In this document: positions 1-14,300 of the stretch, piece by piece | Numbering within the stretch: position 1 is the stretch's first letter | Layout of the letters: each line of letters starts with the position of its first letter | Source: Exaiptasia diaphana | Lineage: Eukaryota > Cnidaria > Anthozoa > Actiniaria > Aiptasiidae | Assembly: GCF_001417965.1 (NCBI RefSeq) | Contig: NW_018386749.1 | Span: forward strand, 686,337 to 750,336 | Length of the DNA: 64,000 nucleotides | Direction: 5' to 3' | Made by a program: the position numbers and the translations under genes | Notes under the pieces: model-generated | What the model was told of the DNA's origin: nothing | Database searches by the model: none | The model's input: only the letters and a program-made list of their open reading frames with translations

Positions 1-456
1 AACGAAGAGACGAAACAAGTCTTTTTGAAACTATTTGAATCTTCTGTTGTTGAGAAGGATATTAGTAAATCTATTCAACGATATCAATTCGCATTACAGC
101 AGGCAAAACAGAAACTCGACTTGGCTCTTGCACTCGGATGTTGGTTGAGTCCTTCATATCTTTTAATAAACACTTCATCGATTGCCGGGTACAATAATAA
201 ATTACAAAAAGCTACAGCTGATATGAAATTAGGTGTTAATAATATTAACCAAGAAGTTATTACTGTAAAACATAATCTTGGGCCTAGTTATAAACACAAC
301 AAGAAGGAACAGCCGGCAAAGCCGATACAGAAAAAGCCTGTAAAATCGCCTACTCAAAAGNCTAAAAANNNCNCTATTNTGGCATTAAAACACTCAAACA
401 ATCTAGCCGCTGTTACTATCGGCGCGGCTGGTTTAGGTTGGTATATGTTTAGATAA
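1..456 (+). CDS. 5'-partial unknown protein of a virus-like element
   Basis: The frame is open from the first base of the window, so the gene is cut at its 5' end; no ATG is visible upstream and about 151 residues remain. The sequence is polar and lysine-rich, with a helical N-terminal part (KSIQRYQFALQQAKQKLDLA), a Lys/Pro-rich linker (PAKPIQKKPVKSPTQK) interrupted by ambiguous bases at 361-379, and a C-terminal hydrophobic stretch (NNLAAVTIGAAGLGWYMF) that could be one membrane anchor. It has no introns and lies only 13 bp before the next ORF on the same strand, the tight spacing expected of a viral genome rather than an animal one. I do not recognise the family. A virion or membrane protein would fit, but that is inference from the neighbour. 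Confidence 0.45.
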   Translation, partial: NEETKQVFLKLFESSVVEKDISKSIQRYQFALQQAKQKLDLALALGCWLSPSYLLINTSSIAGYNNKLQKATADMKLGVNNINQEVITVKHNLGPSYKHNKKEQPAKPIQKKPVKSPTQKXKXXXIXALKHSNNLAAVTIGAAGLGWYMFR

Positions 457-469
457 TTCGTTATTATAT

Positions 470-1081
470 ATGGATTGTGACTGCCAAATGGTTTATGATG
501 AATTTGAAATGGTTTGTTATTCATGCGGTAAAATAGAACCGGCTTGCCCTACTATTATTCATGATGATGAATTATTATTAAAACAAGAAGGTCTATCATT
601 TAAGCCTGCCAAATTTAACCCTTCGAAACACTTTAAAGAATGGATTGATTTAATTCTCGGCAGAGAAACTTTTTTACCTACTAATGTTTTAGAAGCTTGT
701 GCGAATGATAAAACCGTAGAAGATATTANAAATAGTTTAAAAGAAATAAAGCGAGCTGATCTGAATAAGTTCTCTTCTCATATTTACTATGGGGTAACAG
801 GTAAGGAAATACCAAAGGTTTCTGAAGAAAATATAATTAGAGCACAATATATCTTTATAAGGGTTATTGACGCCAGAAAACAAATCGACGAGTTGATTCA
901 TAAAAATATGATTTATTATCCGTATTACATTTTCAAAATATTTGAACTTCTGGGTGAGATTGATATATTGAAATTCATACACTTACAAAATCCAAAAACT
1001 CTAAAAAAGAACGACGCCGAGTGGCGTTTAATATGCGAACAGATGAATTTAGATTANAAAAAGACCGAGTCTTATGTATAA
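470..1081 (+). CDS. VLTF3-like viral late transcription factor
   Basis: Intronless ORF of 203 residues. The N-terminus has a zinc-ribbon-like pattern, C3-x-C5 then C16-x-x-C19-G. It is followed by a central NPSKHFKEWIDLILGRE block and a C-terminal block with YYPYYIFKIFELLG and KTLKKNDAEWRLICEQM. From memory these blocks are the signature of the poxvirus late transcription factor VLTF3-like family, a hallmark of nucleocytoplasmic large DNA viruses, where it drives late gene transcription. The length fits the family. The first metal knuckle is C-x-C rather than C-x-x-C. The start at 470 follows an AT-rich stretch (TTATTATATA). The stop codon lies inside a hairpin repeat at 1069. Ambiguous bases at 729 and 1057 leave two residues unknown. 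An endogenised viral copy is the likeliest explanation; assembly contamination is the alternative. Confidence 0.65.
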   Translation: MDCDCQMVYDEFEMVCYSCGKIEPACPTIIHDDELLLKQEGLSFKPAKFNPSKHFKEWIDLILGRETFLPTNVLEACANDKTVEDIXNSLKEIKRADLNKFSSHIYYGVTGKEIPKVSEENIIRAQYIFIRVIDARKQIDELIHKNMIYYPYYIFKIFELLGEIDILKFIHLQNPKTLKKNDAEWRLICEQMNLDXKKTESYV

Positions 1082-1245
1082 GACTGATGACTTCGGTCAC
1101 GGATGAATTTGAACTATAAACAAACTAAAAATAGAAACACGTCACAATGTCTTATGTATAAGACTGATGAATTTGAATTATAAACAGACCGTAGAAACAC
1201 GTCACAATGTCTTATGTATAAGACTGATGACTTCGGTCACGCAAT
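1041..1245 (+). repeat. Tandem hairpin repeats between the viral-like ORFs
   Basis: A GTCTTA-TGTA-TAAGAC hairpin (6-bp stem, 4-base loop) begins at 1069, 1149 and 1209. It is followed in two copies by TGAC-TTCG-GTCA, a stem with a TTCG loop. Between them a unit of the type GATGAATTTGAA(C/T)TATAAACA...GAAACACGTCACAAT recurs. A diverged copy of the first part begins at 1041 inside the VLTF3-like ORF, so the repeat runs into the coding sequence. Stem-loops after viral genes can act as transcript 3'-end signals; that role here is inference. Confidence 0.7.
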
Positions 1246-1270
1246 ATTAAGAGAATATTTTATATATATA

Positions 1271-1462
1271 ATGGGTGACGAGCAAGAGAAAACTAAATTA
1301 TCAGATTCTGAAAAACAAGAAATAGAAGAAATAGTTCAAGAAATAATGGAAGCAGATAGAAGATTACTTGCTGAAGAATTAGTAGATGCAACAGCTAAAT
1401 TTATAGTCTTTACTGCTAAAGTCGCATTGAGCTATTGTATTATTAGAAAATTTATGAATTAG
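1271..1462 (+). CDS. Small acidic protein with C-terminal hydrophobic segment
   Basis: Intronless ORF of 63 residues starting MGDEQEKTKLSDSEKQEIEE. The frame stays open upstream to an ATG at 1214, but that start lies in the repeat. The ATG at 1271 follows TATTTTATATATATA, resembling AT-rich late promoters of large DNA viruses. The first two thirds are strongly charged and predicted helical. The last 25 residues (AKFIVFTAKVALSYCIIRKF) are hydrophobic and could be a single membrane segment. It belongs by position and orientation to the same virus-like element as the VLTF3-like gene. Function unknown. Confidence 0.4.
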   Translation: MGDEQEKTKLSDSEKQEIEEIVQEIMEADRRLLAEELVDATAKFIVFTAKVALSYCIIRKFMN

Positions 1463-1771
1463 AAATTCAAACCCATCGTAACTTTTAAATGCGTCGGTAG
1501 CTAGCCTAACTGGCTTTTCTTTTTTTGAAATATACGCGAACAGTTATTAAAATAGACGCTCTAATATTAACTCCCATAGTAGTAGTAATTTTGACCTAAA
1601 ATCGCGTTTTTTAACCAAAAATCGAGTGGCTAGCCGTGTGGGCGGATTAACCAAAAATCGGGTGGCTAGCCGTTTGGGCGGATTTAAAAAAATCGCCAGA
1701 ATCGGCCTATTACCACTACTAGGGCATACATATATAAAATGTATCATTCCTTATCTCGCAGTAAATAAACG
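1463..1771 (+). promoter_or_regulatory. Probable FMO promoter with direct repeats and TATA box
   Basis: This gap separates the virus-like ORFs from the monooxygenase gene. It contains two adjacent 36-bp direct repeats at 1611-1646 and 1647-1682 (beginning TTAACCAAAAATCG and containing GGTGGCTAGCCG or a one-base variant). A TATATAAA box at 1731-1738 lies 41 bp before the ATG at 1772, compatible with a short 5' UTR. That these elements drive the gene is inference. Confidence 0.45.
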
Positions 1772-6037
<4,266 letters not shown>

Positions 6038-6172
6038 CAACACATATAAATGAATAATTAACAAAGTAATTTTAAATATTGCAAATGACTTAGGATTTAA
6101 GATTTCTCTGTACGTAGGATTCATATTCGATTACACACTGCTTGTTAAAACATTTGAAAAGAGTGATACTCA

Positions 6173-6178
6173 AATAAA
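6173..6178 (+). promoter_or_regulatory. Polyadenylation signal for the FMO gene
   Basis: AATAAA, 135 bp after the FMO stop, followed by a T/G-rich stretch (GTTTTTGTTGATGATG) typical of downstream cleavage elements. Confidence 0.5.
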
Positions 6179-8338
6179 AAAATCGTGTCTTGCCGAGTCG
6201 TGTTTTTGTTGATGATGATGTTGTTTAGAATTGTTTTGTATATAGGCATTTGTTTATTGATAAACATAATATGATGATATTGTTTAACATGATCCCGGGC
6301 ACGGGTCATATGTGAGTTTGAGTTTGTTTGATGTGTTGTTCTCTACCTTGCCGCGAGAGTTTTTCTCCGGGTCCTCCGATTTTCCTCCCTCGGCAAAAAT
6401 CAACATGTGAGGAGTGTTATGTGCTAAAATACTTAATGTAGAGGTAGTGAGTGTGAGAGTATAGAGGNCCACAANTTCATCAGTTCTTTACTGGCACGTG
6501 TTTACCCTCTTAAAACAAAGTTGATTGATTTGATTGATTTGATTTATGATGCTGGTGATAGTGATATTGTCTATGGTGATGATGATAATGATGATGTTGC
6601 TTTTGTTGTTGAGGTTTGTTGTTGATAGGGTATTACGGTTGATTTTTTTTTGTTTTTTTGTTTTGTTTTTTTTTTCTCTTTTTTTTTTGGTGAAGATGAT
6701 ATTGTTTATGTTGCTGGTGAAGATGATGTTTTCGGTAATTATGATGATGATAATTATGATGTTCCTTTTGTTCTTGTTAATAATATAATATAATAATATG
6801 TGGTATTTATATAGCGCCTGAGTTCACAGGCGCTTCACATGTATAGATCATTTCACACGTACCGCTGTTTAAGGCGCAATTGGCAGCCACGCGGCTTACA
6901 ATCATGAGGGGTTAGTTATTAGTATGGGTTAGTAGTAAGGCCTAGCCACACACACCGGGAATCATTCCNTACTCTTATGCGAACAGTGGTGTGGGTTCTT
7001 TAACGTCCCTCTAATACAGGTTAGTGAGTGAAGTGTAGAGAGACGGGACCTCCGATTTTACGTCGTTATCCGAGAGGACGCGAAGATCTTACCGTTTGCA
7101 GATGGAGAAAGACAAAGGCAGCAACTTCTCCTCAATTATTTTAAGACCCTGTTGTTCTTGTTATTGACGTTGTTTGTTGTCGGTAGGGTGGTACTGTTTT
7201 ATTTTTTATTTTTCCTTTTTTACATGGTCTTCCTGTGGAAACTCATGTTTTAATATACCTCTTCTTCAATCAATCTATCTATCAACGTTGTGTATAGTCC
7301 CCCATGATGCTTTGCGAATTGAACCACAGGGATCCCAAAAGAATAGTTGTCACATGGTCGATCGAACTACGAACGATGCAGATGTCGAAAAAAATTACGT
7401 GCTAAGAGGCGTACATTTCGAACGGGTCGTTTCAAGATTTATCTAACTGACCCGTTTTTTACTAGTTCCACGTTCCAAATATCACTCCGAGCTACCTACA
7501 AACTAACGAAACGTTAATAACTGACATAAAAACTGACTCTATCAATGCTGCATGAAGACATCTGATGCTATGGAATTCAATAATCTTCATGAGCAAGGAA
7601 TTTACGGTGAATTTAAGGCGAATTGAATAAGAAATCCGCCATTGGATTTATATTTCGATATTCCATGTCGTCAATAGTTCAGTTTAGTAAATCAATACTT
7701 TCAATTATTTCTTCTATTGACAATTTTAATCTTTTTATGTGTTTTGATTATTGTATTCAGTTCTTATATATCAAAAAATGATTTAATAACATTCTTATGG
7801 TCAAAGAATCATTGCACTTCGTTTCCAACGTTGATCGGTGTAAATATTGTCGAAAACTTTTCGTATAAACTTACTAACTGCTAACTGTTGATGTCTGTAA
7901 TGTAAACATTTATAAAATTGGTACTTTTAAAACTGGTACTTTGCAGCTAGATGTTTTTGAGATGGCGTAGCACACATGCCGTCCAGGCGTAAATAACATT
8001 GTTACAGGAAGCCCATGTAAACGCTTTTGAGCGTCTATTCTTTCTATGTTGTGTTTGTGTTACAGTCACAAACGTTGACCCAAGTTAAAATACACGAGTG
8101 ACACCATTGTAATGACTTAAAAGTTGAGTGGAACTGGCATTGGACGTCATGTTTACGGGAATAAGTTGTTATATTATTGTTGCCGCTAGTGTAACGCGTG
8201 TTTTGAAAAACTCTAACTTATTTGAAATTATTAACAATCTATAATTATAGATACAATAGTATAGACTAGTGAGCTAATAAAAATGGTTTTTGTAAGTGTG
8301 GAAGAATGTACAGTTATACTCTTGGTTTGTTTATACAG
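6179..8338. other. Intergenic region rich in simple and dispersed repeats
   Basis: No coding exon was found. Positions 6284-6480 look like a dispersed repeat (CCGGGTCCTCCGATTTTCC and a TACTTAATGTAGAGGTAG tail). 6540-6800 is GATGAT/GTTGTT and poly-T low-complexity sequence. 6797-7130 has a repeat-like block starting TTTATATAGCGCCTGAGTTC. The remainder (7130-8338) is AT-rich unique-looking sequence. No exon for the missing N-terminal half of FANCD2 is recognisable here. Confidence 0.5.
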
Positions 8339-11300
8339 TTCTTCAGTCGCCTCTCTTGTGTGTTTGGCACCTCACTTCCGGCTTCTGCGAATCTGTGAAC
8401 AAAGTCAACATAATGATGAACTGGAGGGTATCGATGCTTTGCTGGGCTGTCCTCTCATTAGTTTTAAACCCAGCATGCTTGACAATCTACACAACTTGAC
8501 ACAAGCTGATAGGGAAGTTATTTGTGGGGCTTTGTTCTACACAGTGAACTGGTTTATTGAGGTATGGTGGCTTTAGAAACTTGATTTAAAGCAATGGTTC
8601 GCAATTGTTACATTTTTTTGTAAGAACATAATTTGTTGATTTCCTACTAGTCAAGGTTTGGTCGTTTTCAGTCAATCACATGATTCAAAAGGCAAAAGAG
8701 GGGCGGCCATTTTGGTTTAAATGAACAACAAATACTTATGAGCAATCCTTTGTTTAGGTTAATACAAGATGACCACTGTGACGTATACTAAACCCGAAGA
8801 ATATACAGAATGCGTACGAAACATGCAAATAATTGTACTGAAATAAAAAAAAATATCTAAGGAAAGCGCACGAGATTTCAAATGTTCCGCTGTAGGCCCA
8901 TATATGTCCATATATTCTTCCCTGTCGTCACAATACTCGATAACAAGTTTTGAATCGTTCTAGTTTCTTCAAGGGATTTAGCAATTATGCTAAACGTATT
9001 TTAGGGTGATTGGGAGGATTCGGGCGATGATATGAACACAAGGCATTAGTGACCTTTAAACAAAGCAAAACATCTCGAAAAATAGTGAAGTACACGGTGT
9101 AGCTACTTAAAACCTCATCAGTAAAGGCTCCCACTTATAGGTCTGTAATATCCCATTCTTATTCTTCAGCTTATTAATGGATTTTCCACTCAAAGTGACC
9201 CTGAAATGCGGGGCAAGACACTGACGCGTCTCAACGATATCACATGCTTGTACAAAAATATAGAGACCGTGCTCACAGGTAACTTTAGATTATTGTTCCA
9301 CTTGTAAAGTATCATATAATAAATTATTAACACTAACCCATGAAAACGTTTAGTACAGAGCTAAACTGTGCTGAGTTAGAGTGCGAGTCAAAAAAAGCGT
9401 GAAACTCTTATTTAAACCACAATTGTGTAAATTATCGCGCGCTGATTTGGCTGATTAGAGTGTGCCAATAGACTTCTGAGCCTTTTATGTCACTACGTGA
9501 TTTCCAATGCATTATGGGATCAGTTTCTAGAGAAAACAAGAGAAACCCGGCATGTTCATATCTTACACTGCATCGCATATGCGGTACATGATGTAAAAGA
9601 TTCTGAGGACTATAAGATGGCATGCAATGTGCAGATACCTTCACGTCTCCCGCGCGCCCTCAATTGAGAGGAAATAAGGATTTTTTTTCTAATTTGTAGA
9701 CTTCAAATGTAATAAAAAACAAAACAAAAACAAAACAAATTGCTCACGGTTTTTCTTTGTATTTCCTCTTATTGACACAGTTTTGACGTCGGGAAATGCT
9801 CTAAACTTCGCAGCGAACCCACGAGCGCAGCTTGAGTTTTAAACATGTTACGAAGTGTGTCAATTTATTAACAAAGAACAACTAATAAGATTTAGTTATT
9901 AACTAACTAAGAATTTACTGTGGTCTGGTTAAAACCATTCTGTCATATCTATGACCAATTGAAAGTGTCTAATTTGTCGTTTATTGTTTAGCGACACCGA
10001 CCTTTTCTCCGTCGCTGGCAACCTTTGACTGTGAAAGCCCAGCTCCCCTTCGACCACAACCCGCTACTAAAGGAAAGCGGCCAAGAAAGCAAGCTAAAGG
10101 GTAAGGTATTACTTTAAAGCGCCGTTTACACGAGCTTTTTTTCCTTGACAAGTTTCTTGATAAGGGAATATTGCCCGTGTAAATGGTCAACAAGTTTTCC
10201 TCGACAATTCTTCCTTGACAATGTTTCTTTGTTAGTGTAAACCAAGAACAAGTTTTCCTTGACAAGGAAAAATTAGCCGTGTGAATGGTCAACAAGTTCT
10301 CCTTGACAATGTTTCCTTGACACATTTTCCTTGTTGTCCATTTACACGAGCAAATTTCGTCCTTGGCAATTTTTCCTTGTCAAGAAAAAGCGAAAATGTT
10401 GGTTTTTCCCATTTTACCCTATTTACACGAGCAATTTTTCCTTGTCAAGGAAAACTTGTAAAGGAAAAATCGCTCGGTAAACGCCGCTTAATACTTACGG
10501 CGCTCGCACGAATCCGGATATTTGGACTTCCCAATGTTCTTACCTTCAACATACTTTTTTTTACTAGAACTCGACGTAGTGTGTGACGTGCAACTATTCA
10601 AATATGTAGGGGAGGGGGGAGGTAAGACACTTTAGGCGCAACACTTTTTGTTTGCACTGAACACATGAAACACTGAATTATTTTTGAAACAAAGAAAACA
10701 ATTCAGAGGTCCACTGCTAACTTGTGACTCAAATTTTATCGGCTGAAACGATCACTGAATTGCTCTGGATGGTGCAAAGCGAAGGAAATCAGCCCGCGAA
10801 CCCATACAAATAGCCAGTAGTATTTCTTGTTATAAAATTTTTGATATATAACGCGCGCTCTAATTGGCTGACGACCGTGTTTATATCAGAGGACAGAGAC
10901 ACGGCTTACCGGCAGAATTTTCTTTTCGCTCGAAAAATTTATAAAAGAAATATAAAACGGCCGCTTGTGTCTCTGTCCTCTGATATAAACACGGTGTGAG
11001 TTGAAAAACACTCGAGAAGCAAGAGAAACACTCGCTACGCTCGTGTTCCTAAGCTTGCTTTCTTTCGTGTTTTTCGAACTCCAACCGTGTTTATATCAGA
11101 GGACAGGGACACGCGCGCCGTTTTATATTTCTTAAGTATAACATGTACAATCGGTCAGCAGCGTACGAGCAAATACCACTCAATGTGCTAGGGGTCTATC
11201 AAAGCTCATCATTGACTTAATTGTTATAAATTTCTAGCCTGCATGAAGGTTGGTGGAGGGATAAAGCAAAGGGAAGGGTTGGATAAGAAGTTTCTTTTAA

Positions 11301-14300
11301 AAAGAAAATTTAAGGCAGTATGAATTAATGAATTCAATTACCTAGTAATGTTTCATTAATCAGTAGTTTGGCTTTAATGAATCAAATATTCAGTTACAAT
11401 TTACTCGGTGCACAGTTCGTTTAACGAGCCTAAACAGTCAACTGTGACTATGCCTCCTGCACCGTTTACTTTCTTTGTTACAATAGTTGGCAAGAATCTC
11501 ATGTACAGCGTCTTTGTCCTTCTTGCACGAGTGAGTAGAAGGATGTGGTGTTTATGCGCAGCGGTCTTTGAACATCGTCTCCAGAAAGATTGAGATCGTC
11601 TTGTAATGCTTCAGAAAAAAAAAAATGTTGGTCATATCATCGGTTCACTGTATCAAACATTCAGTCCATTTGATTCTTAAAACTGCGCGCTAAATCTTTT
11701 TTTCCCGCGATATGCACGCTTGTCTTTCCTTAGTTTTTCGACTGGAAGTTTCTTTGTTTAATATTATTATTATTAGTTTTTTAATTAGTATTTATTGGTA
11801 TTAAAAAAATATGTTTTATTTTTGGACGGTTTACCTTTTTATCAAAGGCTGCATCGCTGCTCCAATTTTTGCCTTCATGCGGCAGACTGTGTATATACCA
11901 ACATACATGAGCACAACCACCATGTTATAAGCCATATCATGTTTACTAAATATGGCATTCCTATAGATAACAGCACAATCCACTATGATTCTCATCATTT
12001 TTGAGAAAATGGCGCTCGTTAATAAACACCAAGTAACTTCTGCTCCTGTTTTCACAAGATCCATTCTCGATGCTTCCCAGAATGTCTCTCTGCCATACGG
12101 AGATGTGAACGTGACGTCACTACTTGGGTCAAGTAATTCCGATATTTTCAAAATTGCCATTGCAATGTTATACATGAACCACGTGATTATTAATTGTATT
12201 ACTGTGATGACGTCATCGAACCACGTGGCTATGTCATTAAAGTATTGTGTAATTTCGTTGATGTGGTCTTCTGGGATGTGTGATGCAGCGTATACCTTAA
12301 GTGATACCGTTATGTATGACATCGCTGATTTGTACAGAATTATTAAGTCTCTTATATTTGTAAGAATCCAAGTGAACAAGGTTTTGCTTACTGATAGCAT
12401 ATCACCAGCTATTCCCTTAAGTGCGTCGATAAAGTTTTTTTCTGAATATGATGAAACCAAGTTCTCTATTCGCGTCTTTTCTTCTGATAATCTTTGTAGT
12501 TGATCGAGTACGGAAGTCATGGCTGTTTCTTTCGCTTTTAGAAAAACAAAAATTACTCCATCCAGGAACATTGCAATTTTGGCCATTGCAGCTCTTGCGT
12601 AGAAAATTACACGTATTGCAAGCCTAGAGATTTTATAAAGCTGCATTTTGTACCAGGATGCAATGTCACAAAGAGCACTCCACAACCCTTTCTCATAGGC
12701 CAAAGCAATGTTGTCTTTAATTGAAGAGGATATCTTTTTTGTTGATGATTGAATATAATCGATAAACCTTCTGGCTGCTTGGGATGTCAGGTTCCATACA
12801 CCGTTTTCATACGTTTTGGAGATACAAGTCTTGGTCCATACAGTCGCATGATGTACTTCATTGCATACGTTTATTGCCGCCTGAAGCGTTACTTCCATGC
12901 ATTCCTTAAATGCGAATAAGAGTTTAGATGTCTGCTTCCAAGCTGTGATCATTGGTCTAAATGATCGGCGGATCCTTTCCAAATCTTTAGCTGTATCGAT
13001 GCTTGCATTACTGCTAGTTGGTATATTTTCATTTGTTCCACACACAGTTTTTCTTTCGGCTGCGTTGGCAGTCAAGTACTTCTTGCACACTTCGAGACTA
13101 CCAAATGTTTCATTCTCATGCTGGTGTTTCAGTACATAGCTGTTGTAGATATGACCCTCTGAGCAAGTAAAAAGAAAAAGAATTGATTCGATGAACGAAT
13201 GTTTTCGAGTCAAAAGTGCTATTATTAATCCGAATACGTTTCAAACTAAGCAACTATATTAATTTTAGTACACGCTTTCTTGTTCTTGTATCCGTGTTTT
13301 GATTGCTCCAAACTTTATCAAGTTTGTGACTAATGGCCGGTCCCTTTGAATCGCCAATTTGCAGATAAAAGTCCCCACGTATACTCGTATTCGTCTTTCG
13401 TTTTCGTTTTCAGACATTTAAATGGTCAAGTGCATCCGAGCACCTTTGCTTGTTGTCCAATGAGAAGGATGCGTGGACGCGACACGTAATCGTAGCTAAA
13501 AAAAATCCGGGCTTAATAAGTAACCGAAAAATGAAGATTAAACCGAATTGGATGGAATGGATAAACAAGAAAATTCCGTATAAGATAATCCATTTGTCTT
13601 ATTTCTTTGAAGAAATTGATGGTTGATCGGTTAAATAGAAAATTTGATAACATTATGACCCTGATGAATGCAAAAAATAAATAAATAACAACAACAACAA
13701 CAACAAAAAAAAAAAACAAACAAACAAAAAAAAACACACAACTGACCTTCAACTACGAATACTTCTAGTGTAATCGAAGCTTTGCCTTTCCTGTCTTGCC
13801 TTGCGCACATGTAGTATCCATCGTCCGTCCAGTTGATATCATGAATCGTAAAGACTTGGCCTACAACTTCGACATTGCTGCGGCTAGTGATTTCACCAAA
13901 CGACTCGTGAAGAGATCGAGAAAAATACAGTGCTGTCTTGAGAGTTTTATTATCTGTACGGCAGTCAACAAGAATTGAAGATCCAGGGCAGAGAACAGCT
14001 ACTGATTGTGGTGTCAGAAAGTCATTCGACTTTTTTTGTAAATAAGCTAAAAATGCAACAATCAAAATTTGTTATTTGTTGTTGTTGTTGTTGTTGTTGT
14101 TTTTCTTGTTCATTTTATTTTCTATTTGTTTGTATGTTGTTTTTTTTTTTTTTGTTGTTTTTTTCTGTTCATGTCTTTTTGTTTATTAATTTTATCGTAT
14201 ATCTATAAAATAAAAATAAAGAAAAGAAAAACAAGCGAATTTAAGACCGAAAGTTACCGTTCGTGCGTTGCAAGTGTGCGCGCTTTGCATTTTGTGTCGT

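Noticed and set aside
6546-6788. Methionine/leucine-rich plus-strand frame
   Set aside because: Encoded by GATGAT, GTTGTT and poly-T low-complexity DNA.
9981-10586. Frames with repeated RKTCSWFTL or CQGKL-like blocks on both strands
   Set aside because: They are translations of FANCD2 exon 3 in the wrong frame and of the repeat-rich MITE at 10114-10491.
11985-12503. 172-residue plus-strand frame
   Set aside because: Complement of the third exon of the antisense Ig/helical gene, which has the better coding signal and in-phase splice sites.
13403-13500. Additional exon between the Ig exon and the helical exon
   Set aside because: No frame with matching phase and splice sites; exons 13747 and 13158 already join in phase.
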